The notes: generated from the sequence alone by a model not told the origin. A stretch of DNA of 8,667 nucleotides from an uncultured Collinsella sp. (GCA_900547655.1 URHQ01000090.1:1-8667), one strand, 5' to 3'. Numbered from the stretch's first letter, positions 1-8,206 are shown. Program-made: numbers and translations.

Positions 1-597
1 CTTCTGCCAGGCGGCGGTGCCGTCCTCCAGCACATGCTTGGAGACCCTGGGCGTCGCGGCCTTGGGCTTGACGGTAACGGCGCTGCCGCCCACCAGTGCC
101 ATGATCGGCGCGGTGCCGGCCTCGCCCTGGGCGATGGCGTCGTCGTCGGCGACGATGAGCCAATAGCCGCTTGGTAGCTCGACCGCCGTGCCCGCGTTAA
201 GGGCTACGGACACGGCACCGGTATTGCAAATCGCGCGGGCAAGCTTTGCCGTCAGCGCGGTCGTCATATGCCCATCGGCATTCAGCCACTCGACAGTCGC
301 TTGCGCCGTCGATGCCGAGCCATCAAGCCCCGCATCATAAAGAACGGGAAGAACAGCCTGACGAATCGCATCGCTCGCCCACGCCAAGTCCGTCGCGACC
401 TTTTGATCGGAGCCGGCTTTATCGGTAACAGTTGCCGAAAAGAGCTGGTACGCATCGTATTGCGTCGCGACGTCGCCGCCAATCGCGATGGCTCCGGCAT
501 CGGCGGCACGGGCCATCTCGGGCGACGCTGCAAAAGCGAGGATAGCCGTCATGGCCACCATCATGACGGTCAGCAAGCGGCGCCAAAGCCTACTCAC
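1..597 (-). CDS. Fimbrial major-pilin-type subunit (isopeptide-forming fimbrial protein), N-terminal 199 residues, cut by window edge
   Basis: The reading frame is open for 199 codons from a GTG start to the window edge, so the C-terminus is missing. GTG was chosen because GAGGTGG (603-609) lies 5 nt upstream and the following residues form a clean signal peptide: basic RLWRR (3-7), hydrophobic core 8-24, likely cleavage after ARA (29-31). Near residues 47-53, YDAYQLF resembles the opening of the FimA-type pilin head. LPSGYWLIVADDD (141-153) resembles the end of the pilin N-terminal domain. VTVKPKAATP (174-183) fits a pilin-motif strand; Lys179 would be the residue joined by a class C sortase to the next subunit's sorting signal, by family analogy. 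Lys187 in SKHVLED would start the next isopeptide domain. It overlaps the upstream adhesin gene by 8 nt, implying one pilus operon. GC is high (43 of 60 at 61-120). The role as shaft subunit is inferred; the missing C-terminus should hold further domains and a sorting signal. Confidence 0.82.
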   Translation of the reverse strand, partial: MSRLWRRLLTVMMVAMTAILAFAASPEMARAADAGAIAIGGDVATQYDAYQLFSATVTDKAGSDQKVATDLAWASDAIRQAVLPVLYDAGLDGSASTAQATVEWLNADGHMTTALTAKLARAICNTGAVSVALNAGTAVELPSGYWLIVADDDAIAQGEAGTAPIMALVGGSAVTVKPKAATPRVSKHVLEDGTAAWQK

Positions 598-3500
598 GGC
601 GACCACCTCGATCTTGATCGCGATGGCGGCGAGCATGCATCCATGTCGCAGCAAAACACAGCAGCGATGCACCAGCCAGATACGTCATAGTCAAGCCAGC
701 CCCGCCCGCCTCAGGAAGCGTGGTCGAGTATCTGTTGGTAAAGGTCGGCGGGGTTGTGGGGTCGGCGGTGGTGTAAGTGACCTTGGTATCGAGCTGTTTT
801 TTACCGTTAGTCACCTCAACTTTGACGTTGTACACAGTCCTGTCGTAGGTGATGTGGTCCTTGACGTCATTTACAGCGTCCTTGGGAACGACCTCGGAGA
901 TGGTGTACTCATAGGTCCCCGTCTTGGTGTAATCCAAGACGAAGTTAATATCACCATCCGCACCGTTCTTGGTGGCCTGGAGAACCTTATCGGTGTTCTT
1001 GTCCTTGAGCGCAAACCCGAACTGGCTTTCTTGCAAGGTTGAACCTTCAAGCACCTTCTTAGCAGAAATCGTAGCTTGGCCGCTATAGGGCGCATCATAG
1101 ACCTTGATGTCGGTACTCGGCGTTGGGGTGTCAATGTCGAAGCCCTTTACCCTCAGCTCTTCTGCCTTAGCAAGGGCTTTCTGATAGTCGTCCTCATTGC
1201 TGCCTTTGAGCAGAATCCACACCGGTTTAGAGATAACGTTGTATCCACTCGGCGCCTTGGTCTCCTCAAGGCAATACAACTTGCAGGCTTCCATCCTTTT
1301 CGTTGCAGTGCCGAACGTTACCGTGCCCTTTTCGTCTGTTTCAGCACTCCGAATTGGCGTTTTCGCAGAATCGAGGCCGGACGTTAATGCCTTGTTCATA
1401 TCAACCTCGTAGAGCGTGAACTCAGCACCGGGCAGCTTTTTTGTGATATCACTCTCGTCGACCTTGGTAATCGTTACGCCGTAACCGCTACCACCAGCCA
1501 AACCGGACACCTTTTGAATAACCCAGTCTTTTGAATGGACCGTATCACCGTCGTAGACACCCGTAAGCGACGCTTTGTTGCTCAGAGAAACCGTTTCCCC
1601 CTCGTTACCTGCAGGAATCACTTCATACTCAACTTTGAGATATTCCTCATCGGGAACGCGGAGCGTCATCTTTGTACACGCCGCGCCGTTTTCATCTTCA
1701 ATGGTCCTAGCGGAAACGGGGCATTTGTCAGAGCCAAGCAACTTCCAGCCTGTCCCATCGTATTGGGACACATTGACCGAATCCGTCACCAGCGTGCACT
1801 TGGCATCCATGACATCGACAGGCTCGAGGAAGTCGCTGTCGCTCTTAAGGTTAACTGCCGATTCGTTAACCAAGATGGTGTACTTGATGCGGTTGCTATT
1901 GGCGAACTGATCGCCGGTCTTTTGCAGTACGTTGTTCTTAATGGTGACGGTCCCACTACCGGAGTTGAACGTTTTGCTCCCCGACTCGGCACTGGCCGAG
2001 TTTTTGAGCGTAGTCGAGTTCGTAGAAGTGTTGAGCACGCTGCGCTTTATTACCGTTTTATACGTAAGCTTGGCATAGCCGGCATATTTACCTAGTGCCG
2101 TCGTGGGGATGGAGAAGGTAACTTCATTACCCGAAACGCTCCCTTCAACATCCAGATTCGTTGCCACTTCACGTTCGGCTTCCTTACGCTCGTCATAGGG
2201 ATTCGCATAAAGCGTATATGTGGCCGATCCGGGAACAAAGCTCATAGTTCCATCCGCCGGCAAGGTATCCTTAATCGTTATGGGCTGACCGTCAAGCTTT
2301 CCAGCACCATAATGTTCACCAGCAGGAGTCTTATAGCGGTTGGCGTAGACCGTCCACGTTGCAATCCAAGCACCCTTTTCAGTCGAACCGGGCTCGACCT
2401 GCGACCAATCAAATTTGCCATCCCACGTATATCCATCCGATGATTTGTCAACGTCAGGGGTCTCAGAGTTATTGATGATGTAATACGGCTCTGACGAGTA
2501 CTGCTTAAAGTTCTTTCCGGCAAATGGAAACTGCACGGACGCCAGATTCCAGTACTGTCCGTCAAGGTTATCAGTCACAGTCGTGTACACAACATCAATC
2601 TGGTATCCGTTGGCCCTGAGCTCATCCATTACTCTATCGGTGGCACGCAACTGGATATTAAAGTTAATCTTGTTGCCTTTCGTTACCTCATCACGAGTGT
2701 AGAAATAATAATCTCCACTCGTACTGGTCCCCTCGGAGAGCGTGGTATCACCGATTTTTACGGCCAATGATTCGACTTTAAGGTGCTGCAGATACGTGCT
2801 TTTGAACGTGTCCAGAATCTGAACTTGGGACACATCGACCGTCTCGGGAATCTTTACATGGGTGATCCAGGTGGCATTGCCGTTTTCATCATGCGACTTC
2901 AGCTCTTTGGTGATCAGCTGCTCGACAATGCCGCGCCTAAACGTTGCCGTGCTTGTCCCCGATGGCAGCGTCGTCCCCTCATGCTCGATCTTCGCCATAT
3001 TTTGGACCGGCTCATACGAGTCTGGGTCCCTCATCTTGGTGTGATAGACAATGCGATAGGGCTGATACTTATCTTCTTCAGACAGATTTGAAAACGTATA
3101 GCTAAACGTCGTGCCGGTGGAACCATCGAGATTGCCGTCGGCAATCTTATTCTCGCCGTAAAGCCCCTTATAAACAACGTATTCACCCGTATAAGTCTGA
3201 TTTTCATCCAACGTGTCGGTGAATGTATAGCCATTCATGTCGGTTTTGATATCACCGTTGTTGAGCGTGACCGTCCAGGTGATATCGGACGGCGTTCCGG
3301 TGCCATCGCTCTTGTTGATCATGTCATAGCGGAAATCATTTGCTGAACCTGGCTTTTCCAATCCACCTCTACGGTCTCCGCCCCATGTCCAGCTGGCATT
3401 GTTTTTTGAATCGTTGAGTTGGTTAATCCAAACTTTGTTGCCCACGGATACATCCGGGTTCATCACCGAATCATAGGTAATCGTATAAGTCCCTTTGGAC

Positions 3501-4294
3501 AAATCCCCCAAATTCAGATTCGCAGTCTGTTTATTTATAGTTGGTTGTGGATTGAGCTCCCGATCGTTCAGCTTAAATGACCCAGGCACGAACGAGAAGT
3601 TATTGCCAAGCTCATCCGTGAGGCAGACATTGTGAGCATAGGAGGCAACCTCGAGTTTGAGAGTCCAAGTTACTTTTCCCTCGCCGCCGGATTGAGAGAA
3701 CTTTCCTTCCTTCGCTCCCGTCACAGCGCCATCTGTTGTTACGATGTCGAATTCGGCTGTACCGGGAAACTCAACTTTTGTTATATTGCCGGAGCCAACG
3801 TTCTCATTTGCTAGCTTGAATGAAAAATCAACACCAACATGAACTTCGGACGGATTCGAATTAATCCAGTTTTGGTCGAAAGTGAAAATCAGCTTATTAT
3901 TCTCGCACTTCCAGGTGCCAGCCTCTTTGCCCAAGCCGTCATAGAGCGGCCCGCCTTCATCCTTCAATAACTTAACAGTGCTCGGAAGAGAGTACTCCGC
4001 AACATTTTGCGCCGCACTCGGGTTATGGTTCGGCCTAAAGTTCGCGCTAAACGAACCGTAGAGCGTGTCGGTCGAAAGCACGGCAGTATTACTCAAAGGC
4101 ACTTTACGGTTCTCGACAATGGTATACAGCTCAACCGTAACGTCCGCCGTATCGCCGTTGATCACAATCGGCGCCGGCGCCGTCACATCCTCGGCGCGCA
4201 CGGGGGCTGCACCGTGAAAAACAGCGGCGGTGAGGCTAATCAAAATGAAGATCAGGGCCGCCATACCCAGCGACCGTGAGCGGTGTGCGTCCAT
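590..4294 (-). CDS. Large sortase-anchored pilus adhesin (tip/minor pilin) with collagen-binding-like modules, SpaA and FctA domains
   Basis: This 1234-residue protein is secreted and wall-linked. Visible in order: signal peptide (1-34, cut after VRA); an adhesin-like N-terminal region (about 45-185, with YSLPST at 101-106); and five degenerate modules (about 190-930). Each module opens with a Trp/Tyr-Thr strand (209, 340, 476, 647, 805) and closes with a Y-x-T-like strand and an Asn (N-x-A in modules 2-5). Next come a SpaA/CnaB domain (938-1067) with Lys944 and the E-box YCLEETKAPSGY (1007-1018), then an FctA/Spy0128-like domain (about 1066-1190) with Lys1079/1080, Glu1134 and FTN (1185-1187). 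The end is a LPEAG sorting signal (1193-1197), a hydrophobic helix (1201-1219) and a basic tail. ATG 4294 has AAGGGA about 6 nt upstream. The stop overlaps the pilin start. By family knowledge such proteins cap or decorate sortase-built pili and bind host matrix. The ligand is unknown; collagen binding is not shown. The ectodomain is AT-richer than its neighbours. Confidence 0.88.
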   Translation of the reverse strand: MDAHRSRSLGMAALIFILISLTAAVFHGAAPVRAEDVTAPAPIVINGDTADVTVELYTIVENRKVPLSNTAVLSTDTLYGSFSANFRPNHNPSAAQNVAEYSLPSTVKLLKDEGGPLYDGLGKEAGTWKCENNKLIFTFDQNWINSNPSEVHVGVDFSFKLANENVGSGNITKVEFPGTAEFDIVTTDGAVTGAKEGKFSQSGGEGKVTWTLKLEVASYAHNVCLTDELGNNFSFVPGSFKLNDRELNPQPTINKQTANLNLGDLSKGTYTITYDSVMNPDVSVGNKVWINQLNDSKNNASWTWGGDRRGGLEKPGSANDFRYDMINKSDGTGTPSDITWTVTLNNGDIKTDMNGYTFTDTLDENQTYTGEYVVYKGLYGENKIADGNLDGSTGTTFSYTFSNLSEEDKYQPYRIVYHTKMRDPDSYEPVQNMAKIEHEGTTLPSGTSTATFRRGIVEQLITKELKSHDENGNATWITHVKIPETVDVSQVQILDTFKSTYLQHLKVESLAVKIGDTTLSEGTSTSGDYYFYTRDEVTKGNKINFNIQLRATDRVMDELRANGYQIDVVYTTVTDNLDGQYWNLASVQFPFAGKNFKQYSSEPYYIINNSETPDVDKSSDGYTWDGKFDWSQVEPGSTEKGAWIATWTVYANRYKTPAGEHYGAGKLDGQPITIKDTLPADGTMSFVPGSATYTLYANPYDERKEAEREVATNLDVEGSVSGNEVTFSIPTTALGKYAGYAKLTYKTVIKRSVLNTSTNSTTLKNSASAESGSKTFNSGSGTVTIKNNVLQKTGDQFANSNRIKYTILVNESAVNLKSDSDFLEPVDVMDAKCTLVTDSVNVSQYDGTGWKLLGSDKCPVSARTIEDENGAACTKMTLRVPDEEYLKVEYEVIPAGNEGETVSLSNKASLTGVYDGDTVHSKDWVIQKVSGLAGGSGYGVTITKVDESDITKKLPGAEFTLYEVDMNKALTSGLDSAKTPIRSAETDEKGTVTFGTATKRMEACKLYCLEETKAPSGYNVISKPVWILLKGSNEDDYQKALAKAEELRVKGFDIDTPTPSTDIKVYDAPYSGQATISAKKVLEGSTLQESQFGFALKDKNTDKVLQATKNGADGDINFVLDYTKTGTYEYTISEVVPKDAVNDVKDHITYDRTVYNVKVEVTNGKKQLDTKVTYTTADPTTPPTFTNRYSTTLPEAGGAGLTMTYLAGASLLCFAATWMHARRHRDQDRGGRRE
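603..609 (-). promoter_or_regulatory. Ribosome binding site deciding the GTG start of the pilin
   Basis: On the minus strand GAGGTGG sits 5 nt before the GTG at 597-595, inside the last codons of the adhesin gene. It supports GTG over the in-frame ATG codons at residues 12, 13 and 16. Those would cut off the basic n-region of the signal peptide. Confidence 0.65.
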
Positions 4295-4529
4295 AGTTGT
4301 CCCTTAATTCCTACAACACAGTGTGGAATACGGCGAATCGTCAGATCGAACACAAACCCCAACATCAACGAGCACCTACCTAGCACATTGCAAGGACCCA
4401 TTGGGAAGCAACTTCTAAGACGGTTCGTCTATGCCACAATGCATAAAATACAATATAGATACCAGTCATGTAAACCGCAGGTAAAGAGGTCTTTTAATTT
4501 AATACCAGTTGATATTTACCTGTTAACGA
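4295..4529 (-). other. Long 5' leader of the pilus adhesin gene
   Basis: If transcription starts about 7 nt after the -10 at 4541-4536, the mRNA has about 235 untranslated nt before ATG 4294. The upper half is AT-rich. It contains an 8-bp inverted repeat (4478-4485 with 4515-4522) and an 8-bp direct repeat ATACCAGT (4459-4466 and 4502-4509). No known riboswitch was recognised. A 29-codon ORF (4469-4380, minus) lies here without a good ribosome binding site. The adhesin's own site AAGGGA is at about 4301-4306. Confidence 0.4.
4478..4522. repeat. 8-bp perfect inverted repeat in adhesin leader
   Basis: CAGGTAAA (4478-4485) and TTTACCTG (4515-4522) are exact reverse complements separated by 29 bp. 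They fall just downstream of the proposed transcription start, where an operator or mRNA stem would act. A chance match of this size in roughly 100 bp is not very rare, so the functional claim is weak. Confidence 0.4.
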
Positions 4530-4535
4530 TTTTGT

Positions 4536-4544
4536 ATTATAGCA
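4536..4544 (-). promoter_or_regulatory. Extended -10 promoter for the pilus operon
   Basis: The minus strand reads TGCTATAAT: a perfect TATAAT (4541-4536) preceded by TG at the extended -10 spacing. No TTGACA-like -35 is found at 16-18 bp, where the sequence reads about ATAATT. An extended -10 can work without a good -35, or with an activator. It is the best promoter in the AT-rich stretch upstream of the adhesin and points towards it. Confidence 0.6.
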
Positions 4545-4569
4545 GATATATTCTATGGAATTATGTATA

Positions 4570-4579
4570 TGTTTAAACA
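4570..4579. promoter_or_regulatory. 10-bp palindrome TGTTTAAACA, possible regulator site
   Basis: TGTTTAAACA is a perfect palindrome centred about 45 bp upstream of the predicted start site (about 4529). That lies close to where an activator could contact RNA polymerase at a promoter lacking a -35. No regulator is identified, and AT-rich DNA yields such palindromes readily. Confidence 0.3.
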
Positions 4580-4601
4580 ACTTAACTTTGACCAGAAAGC
4601 C

Positions 4602-4659
4602 AATCGGAGGGGATAACCGTCCCCACCGTGGTGCAAACTAACCCGTCCCCCTTGCACCA
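4602..4659. repeat. REP-like palindromic repeat element
   Basis: The stretch contains GGGGA/TCCCC arms (4609-4613, 4620-4624) and two near-copies of ACCGTCCCC (4616-4624 and, as ACCCGTCCCC, 4641-4650). It also has the perfect 8-bp inverted repeat TGGTGCAA/TTGCACCA (4629-4636, 4652-4659) around a 15-nt loop. This style, palindromes with ACCGTCCCC and GGTGCAA words in an intergenic space, resembles dispersed REP-type repeats of gut bacteria. Copy number cannot be judged from one window. Confidence 0.5.
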
Positions 4660-4693
4660 AAAAGGGCGCCGACCATCGCGGTCGACGCCCTTT
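4659..4693 (-). terminator. Rho-independent terminator of typA
   Basis: The arms 4661-4674 and 4680-4693 (14 bp) enclose the 5-nt loop ATCGC. In minus-strand RNA all 14 positions pair, one as G-U, and the right arm runs into U5 (4663-4659). In plus-strand RNA the same position is a C-A mismatch and the T-run is poorer. The hairpin therefore serves minus-strand transcription. It begins 27 nt after the typA stop. Confidence 0.9.
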
Positions 4694-4720
4694 CTTGTTA
4701 GACGCTATAAAGCCCAGCGC

Positions 4721-6559
<1,839 letters not shown>

Positions 6560-6606
6560 GTAGTTCCCCTATCTTCTATCTATATACAACCGGCACGCGT
6601 ATGCGA

Positions 6607-6634
6607 CCCGCCCAGCGATACAACGCTCGGCGGG
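6607..6634. repeat. GC-rich hairpin between the acidic-protein gene and typA
   Basis: CCCGCCCAGCG (6607-6617) and CGCTCGGCGGG (6624-6634) form an 11-position stem with one mismatch (6613/6628) around ATACAA. No T-run follows on the minus strand, so it is not a standard terminator for the upstream gene. It could be an mRNA-stability, attenuation or processing element between the two genes. No clear typA promoter was found in the 117-nt gap. Confidence 0.45.
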
Positions 6635-6676
6635 AATATTGAGCCTTTTACCGAAAACTCGTTTATTTTAGCGATT

Positions 6677-7126
6677 TTAGATGAGAGGGGTTTCCTCACC
6701 TGCAGGTTCAGGGTCGCTCCACATAAAACCATCGCCGGCGCCCATGCCCTCATACAGCACATATGCCGAAAAACCGCTCTCGAGCGTCGTCTCAAAGAAG
6801 CTCACGAGCAGGGCGTCATGGTAGCCGCCATCGATCTCGACACAACCGGTGTAGCCGATGGCGTAACGGGCGATACGGCCCAGACCCTCGTCCTTAAGGC
6901 CCATCTTGTGCTCGGAGATAAAGTTGGTGGCCGCCTCCAGGCACGCCTCTTCGCCGTCCTCGTCGAGCGCCGCCAGATATCGGTTGGAAGCAGCGTCCTC
7001 GATCGCCACAACTACGCCCGGATTCTCGCCGGCGGCAAGGTCGTCCAAGAACGCACCAATCAGGTCACACACCATGGCGTCGAGCTCGGCGGAGACGTTA
7101 CCGGCGTCCTGCATATCCTGTGCCAT
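6677..7126 (-). CDS. Small acidic protein of unknown function (149 residues)
   Basis: I do not recognise this family. The protein is strongly acidic, with acidic residues spread over its length (for example LDDLAAGENPG near 27-37 and LDEDGEE near 54-60) and few Lys or Arg. It has no signal peptide or membrane helix, so it is probably cytoplasmic. Three cysteines (near 20, 62 and 95) do not form a metal-site pattern I can name. The proline/glutamate-rich end DPEPAGEETP looks disordered. ATG 7126 is supported by GGGAAGG about 7 nt upstream. It begins 30 nt after the membrane-protein gene and precedes typA by 117 nt, which suggests shared transcription. High GC and normal codon use for the region argue that it is a real gene rather than a shadow. 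Function is open; context would allow a translation-linked role, but that is only proximity. Confidence 0.75.
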   Translation of the reverse strand: MAQDMQDAGNVSAELDAMVCDLIGAFLDDLAAGENPGVVVAIEDAASNRYLAALDEDGEEACLEAATNFISEHKMGLKDEGLGRIARYAIGYTGCVEIDGGYHDALLVSFFETTLESGFSAYVLYEGMGAGDGFMWSDPEPAGEETPLI

Positions 7127-7156
7127 CTTTAGACCTTCCCATCGAGTCTGGCGTCG

Positions 7157-7546
7157 TTACAGTTCTTGTGCCTCGGCGGCGATCCTGGCGGCAGCGTCGC
7201 GGGCGCGCATCATATCCATTGCGCGCTTGTCGAGCACCTTGATCTGACTGGTCAGCATTACCGCATCGACCACACCCCAGATCACGAGGCCCGTAGAGAT
7301 CGAAAACCCAAGCGCACCAACTGTACCACGAAGGCGCGAGCAGATTGCCGCGACAAGGGCGGAGATGACAACCATCTTGATAAACGAGCCGCGGCGTTCG
7401 CGAAGCGTGCGGGCCTGCGTCACATAGGCAATGCGAGCCGCCTCAGAAGCCTCAGAGCGCATCTGGGCCTCGCGCGCGATAGCCGCTGCCTCGGCCGACA
7501 TGCCGCCGGCCATCAGCGAACGCTCCACAACCTGGCCGCCCCGCAT
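7157..7546 (-). CDS. Small membrane protein with two helices and an Ala-rich tail (129 residues)
   Basis: I do not recognise this family. An N-terminal Ala/Glu/Arg-rich segment (about 16-52, likely helical) precedes two hydrophobic segments (about 55-71 and 74-98). These would form a hairpin in the membrane, joined by the short basic turn RLRG. A charged Ala-rich helix (about 103-129, KRAMDMMRARDAAARIAAEAQ) follows and may be a coiled coil. By the positive-inside rule both ends would face the cytoplasm. ATG 7546 directly follows the TAA of the BFN gene with no spacer, which suits translational coupling, but it lacks a clear ribosome binding site. The in-frame ATG at residue 12 (7513) has GGAG 9 nt upstream and would give 118 residues, so the true start is uncertain. 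It is co-directional with BFN and the acidic protein, most likely one operon. Confidence 0.72.
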   Translation of the reverse strand: MRGGQVVERSLMAGGMSAEAAAIAREAQMRSEASEAARIAYVTQARTLRERRGSFIKMVVISALVAAICSRLRGTVGALGFSISTGLVIWGVVDAVMLTSQIKVLDKRAMDMMRARDAAARIAAEAQEL

Positions 7547-8047
7547 TTAGAAATCATCGGGGGAGAGCGTATGGACGAACTCGTCGAACTTCTCGAACTC
7601 CTGCTCGTCGTCGACTTCCTCGGCGTGGGTAGACACAGTGCCCAGGCGATTCATGATGTCGTCCTCCACAAACATGGGGGCATTGCTGCGCACGGCAAGG
7701 GCAATGGCATCACTGGGACGGGCATCGATCTTGCGCTCGTCGCCATCGGCCAGTACGACGATCGTCGCGTAGAACACCGGCGGCTCGGCGCGAACGATCT
7801 CGATGCGCTCGAGCTTGGCACCCAGGGCGCCAACAGTATCGAGCAACAGGTCATGGGTAATCGGGCGCTCGGCGCGGCCGCTATCGATGCCGCGGCTAAT
7901 GGCAGCAGCTTCAAACGAACCAGTCTGAATGGAAAGGGAACGCAGTGGCGCGGGCGAGTCCGATTTGCTGCAGCGCTCGCGAAGCACAATAAGCGATGGC
8001 ACGGGACCGGCGGCCATGACGATAGTCTCTATGTCGACACGAACCAT
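7547..8047 (-). CDS. Bifunctional nuclease (BFN/DUF151) family protein
   Basis: The 166-residue protein carries the BFN domain signature. RPITHDLL (61-68) is followed by the LGAKLERIEIV strand (75-85), VFYATIVVL (91-99) and the hallmark DARPSDAIALA (108-118). An acidic tail (143-166) ends in DDF. Plant members of this family have been described as having DNase and RNase activity. In bacteria the role is poorly defined, so no substrate is claimed. The start was placed at ATG 8047 rather than at the upstream in-frame ATG 8095. A near-perfect GGAGGTG (8058-8052) lies 4 nt before it, and MVRVDIETIVM is the usual family beginning. It is the first gene after the tRNA terminator. Its stop TAA abuts the next ATG, so it probably heads the operon that ends with typA. 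Confidence 0.93.
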   Translation of the reverse strand: MVRVDIETIVMAAGPVPSLIVLRERCSKSDSPAPLRSLSIQTGSFEAAAISRGIDSGRAERPITHDLLLDTVGALGAKLERIEIVRAEPPVFYATIVVLADGDERKIDARPSDAIALAVRSNAPMFVEDDIMNRLGTVSTHAEEVDDEQEFEKFDEFVHTLSPDDF

Positions 8048-8051
8048 GGAA

Positions 8052-8058
8052 CACCTCC
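8052..8058 (-). promoter_or_regulatory. Ribosome binding site deciding the BFN start
   Basis: GGAGGTG on the minus strand precedes ATG 8047-8045 by 4 nt. It supports the 166-residue form over a 182-residue form starting at 8095, whose extra 16 residues (Arg- and Cys-containing) do not look like the family. Confidence 0.8.
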
Positions 8059-8104
8059 GGTACGTAGCGGTTAACACGCGGCAGCTCCACCGCATTGATT
8101 AGCT

Positions 8105-8134
8105 ATACTACCCAATCTTTCGCACAGCACACAA
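8105..8134 (-). promoter_or_regulatory. Weak candidate promoter for the BFN-typA gene string
   Basis: On the minus strand TTGTGT (8134-8129), an 18-bp spacer and TAGTAT (8110-8105) give a loose sigma-70-like match. It lies between the tRNA terminator and the BFN start, where a promoter must exist if that terminator works. An overlapping TATAGC is an alternative -10. The location argument is stronger than the match. Confidence 0.35.
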
Positions 8135-8162
8135 AACCAAAATGAGTTTTATGACGCGCAAG

Positions 8163-8192
8163 AAAAAAGCCCCGAGGCAATGCCCCAGGGCT
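8163..8192 (-). terminator. Rho-independent terminator of the tRNA cluster
   Basis: Minus-strand RNA forms AGCCCUGGGG...CCUCGGGGCU, a GC-rich stem of about 10 pairs with two G-U pairs and a 5-nt loop CAUUG. A run of six U (8168-8163) follows at once. It starts 15 nt past the 3' end of the last tRNA-Ile. Confidence 0.92.
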
Positions 8193-8206
8193 CTTCACAG
8201 TTTTGA

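Noticed and set aside
268..690. Plus-strand open frames over the pilin start
   Set aside because: They oppose a minus-strand frame with a clear signal peptide, ribosome binding site and pilin features. The products are Arg/His-rich shadows.
4380..4469. A 29-codon minus-strand ORF in the adhesin leader, possible leader peptide
   Set aside because: No Shine-Dalgarno sequence precedes its ATG, and there is no codon run or paired hairpins of the attenuation type.
4283..4576. A 97-codon plus-strand open frame in the intergenic region
   Set aside because: It overlaps the pilus promoter and leader in antisense, lacks a ribosome binding site and shows no recognisable protein character.
4515..4660. 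Invertible-promoter (phase-variation) switch upstream of the adhesin
   Set aside because: I looked for inverted repeats flanking the promoter. The 8-bp pairs at 4478/4515 and 4629/4652 each lie on one side only, so none encloses the -10 element, and no invertase gene is seen.
7166..8074. A 302-codon plus-strand open frame opposite the BFN and membrane-protein genes
   Set aside because: It is antisense to the recognised BFN domain. Its translation is low-complexity His/Arg/Asp-rich and it has no ribosome binding site.
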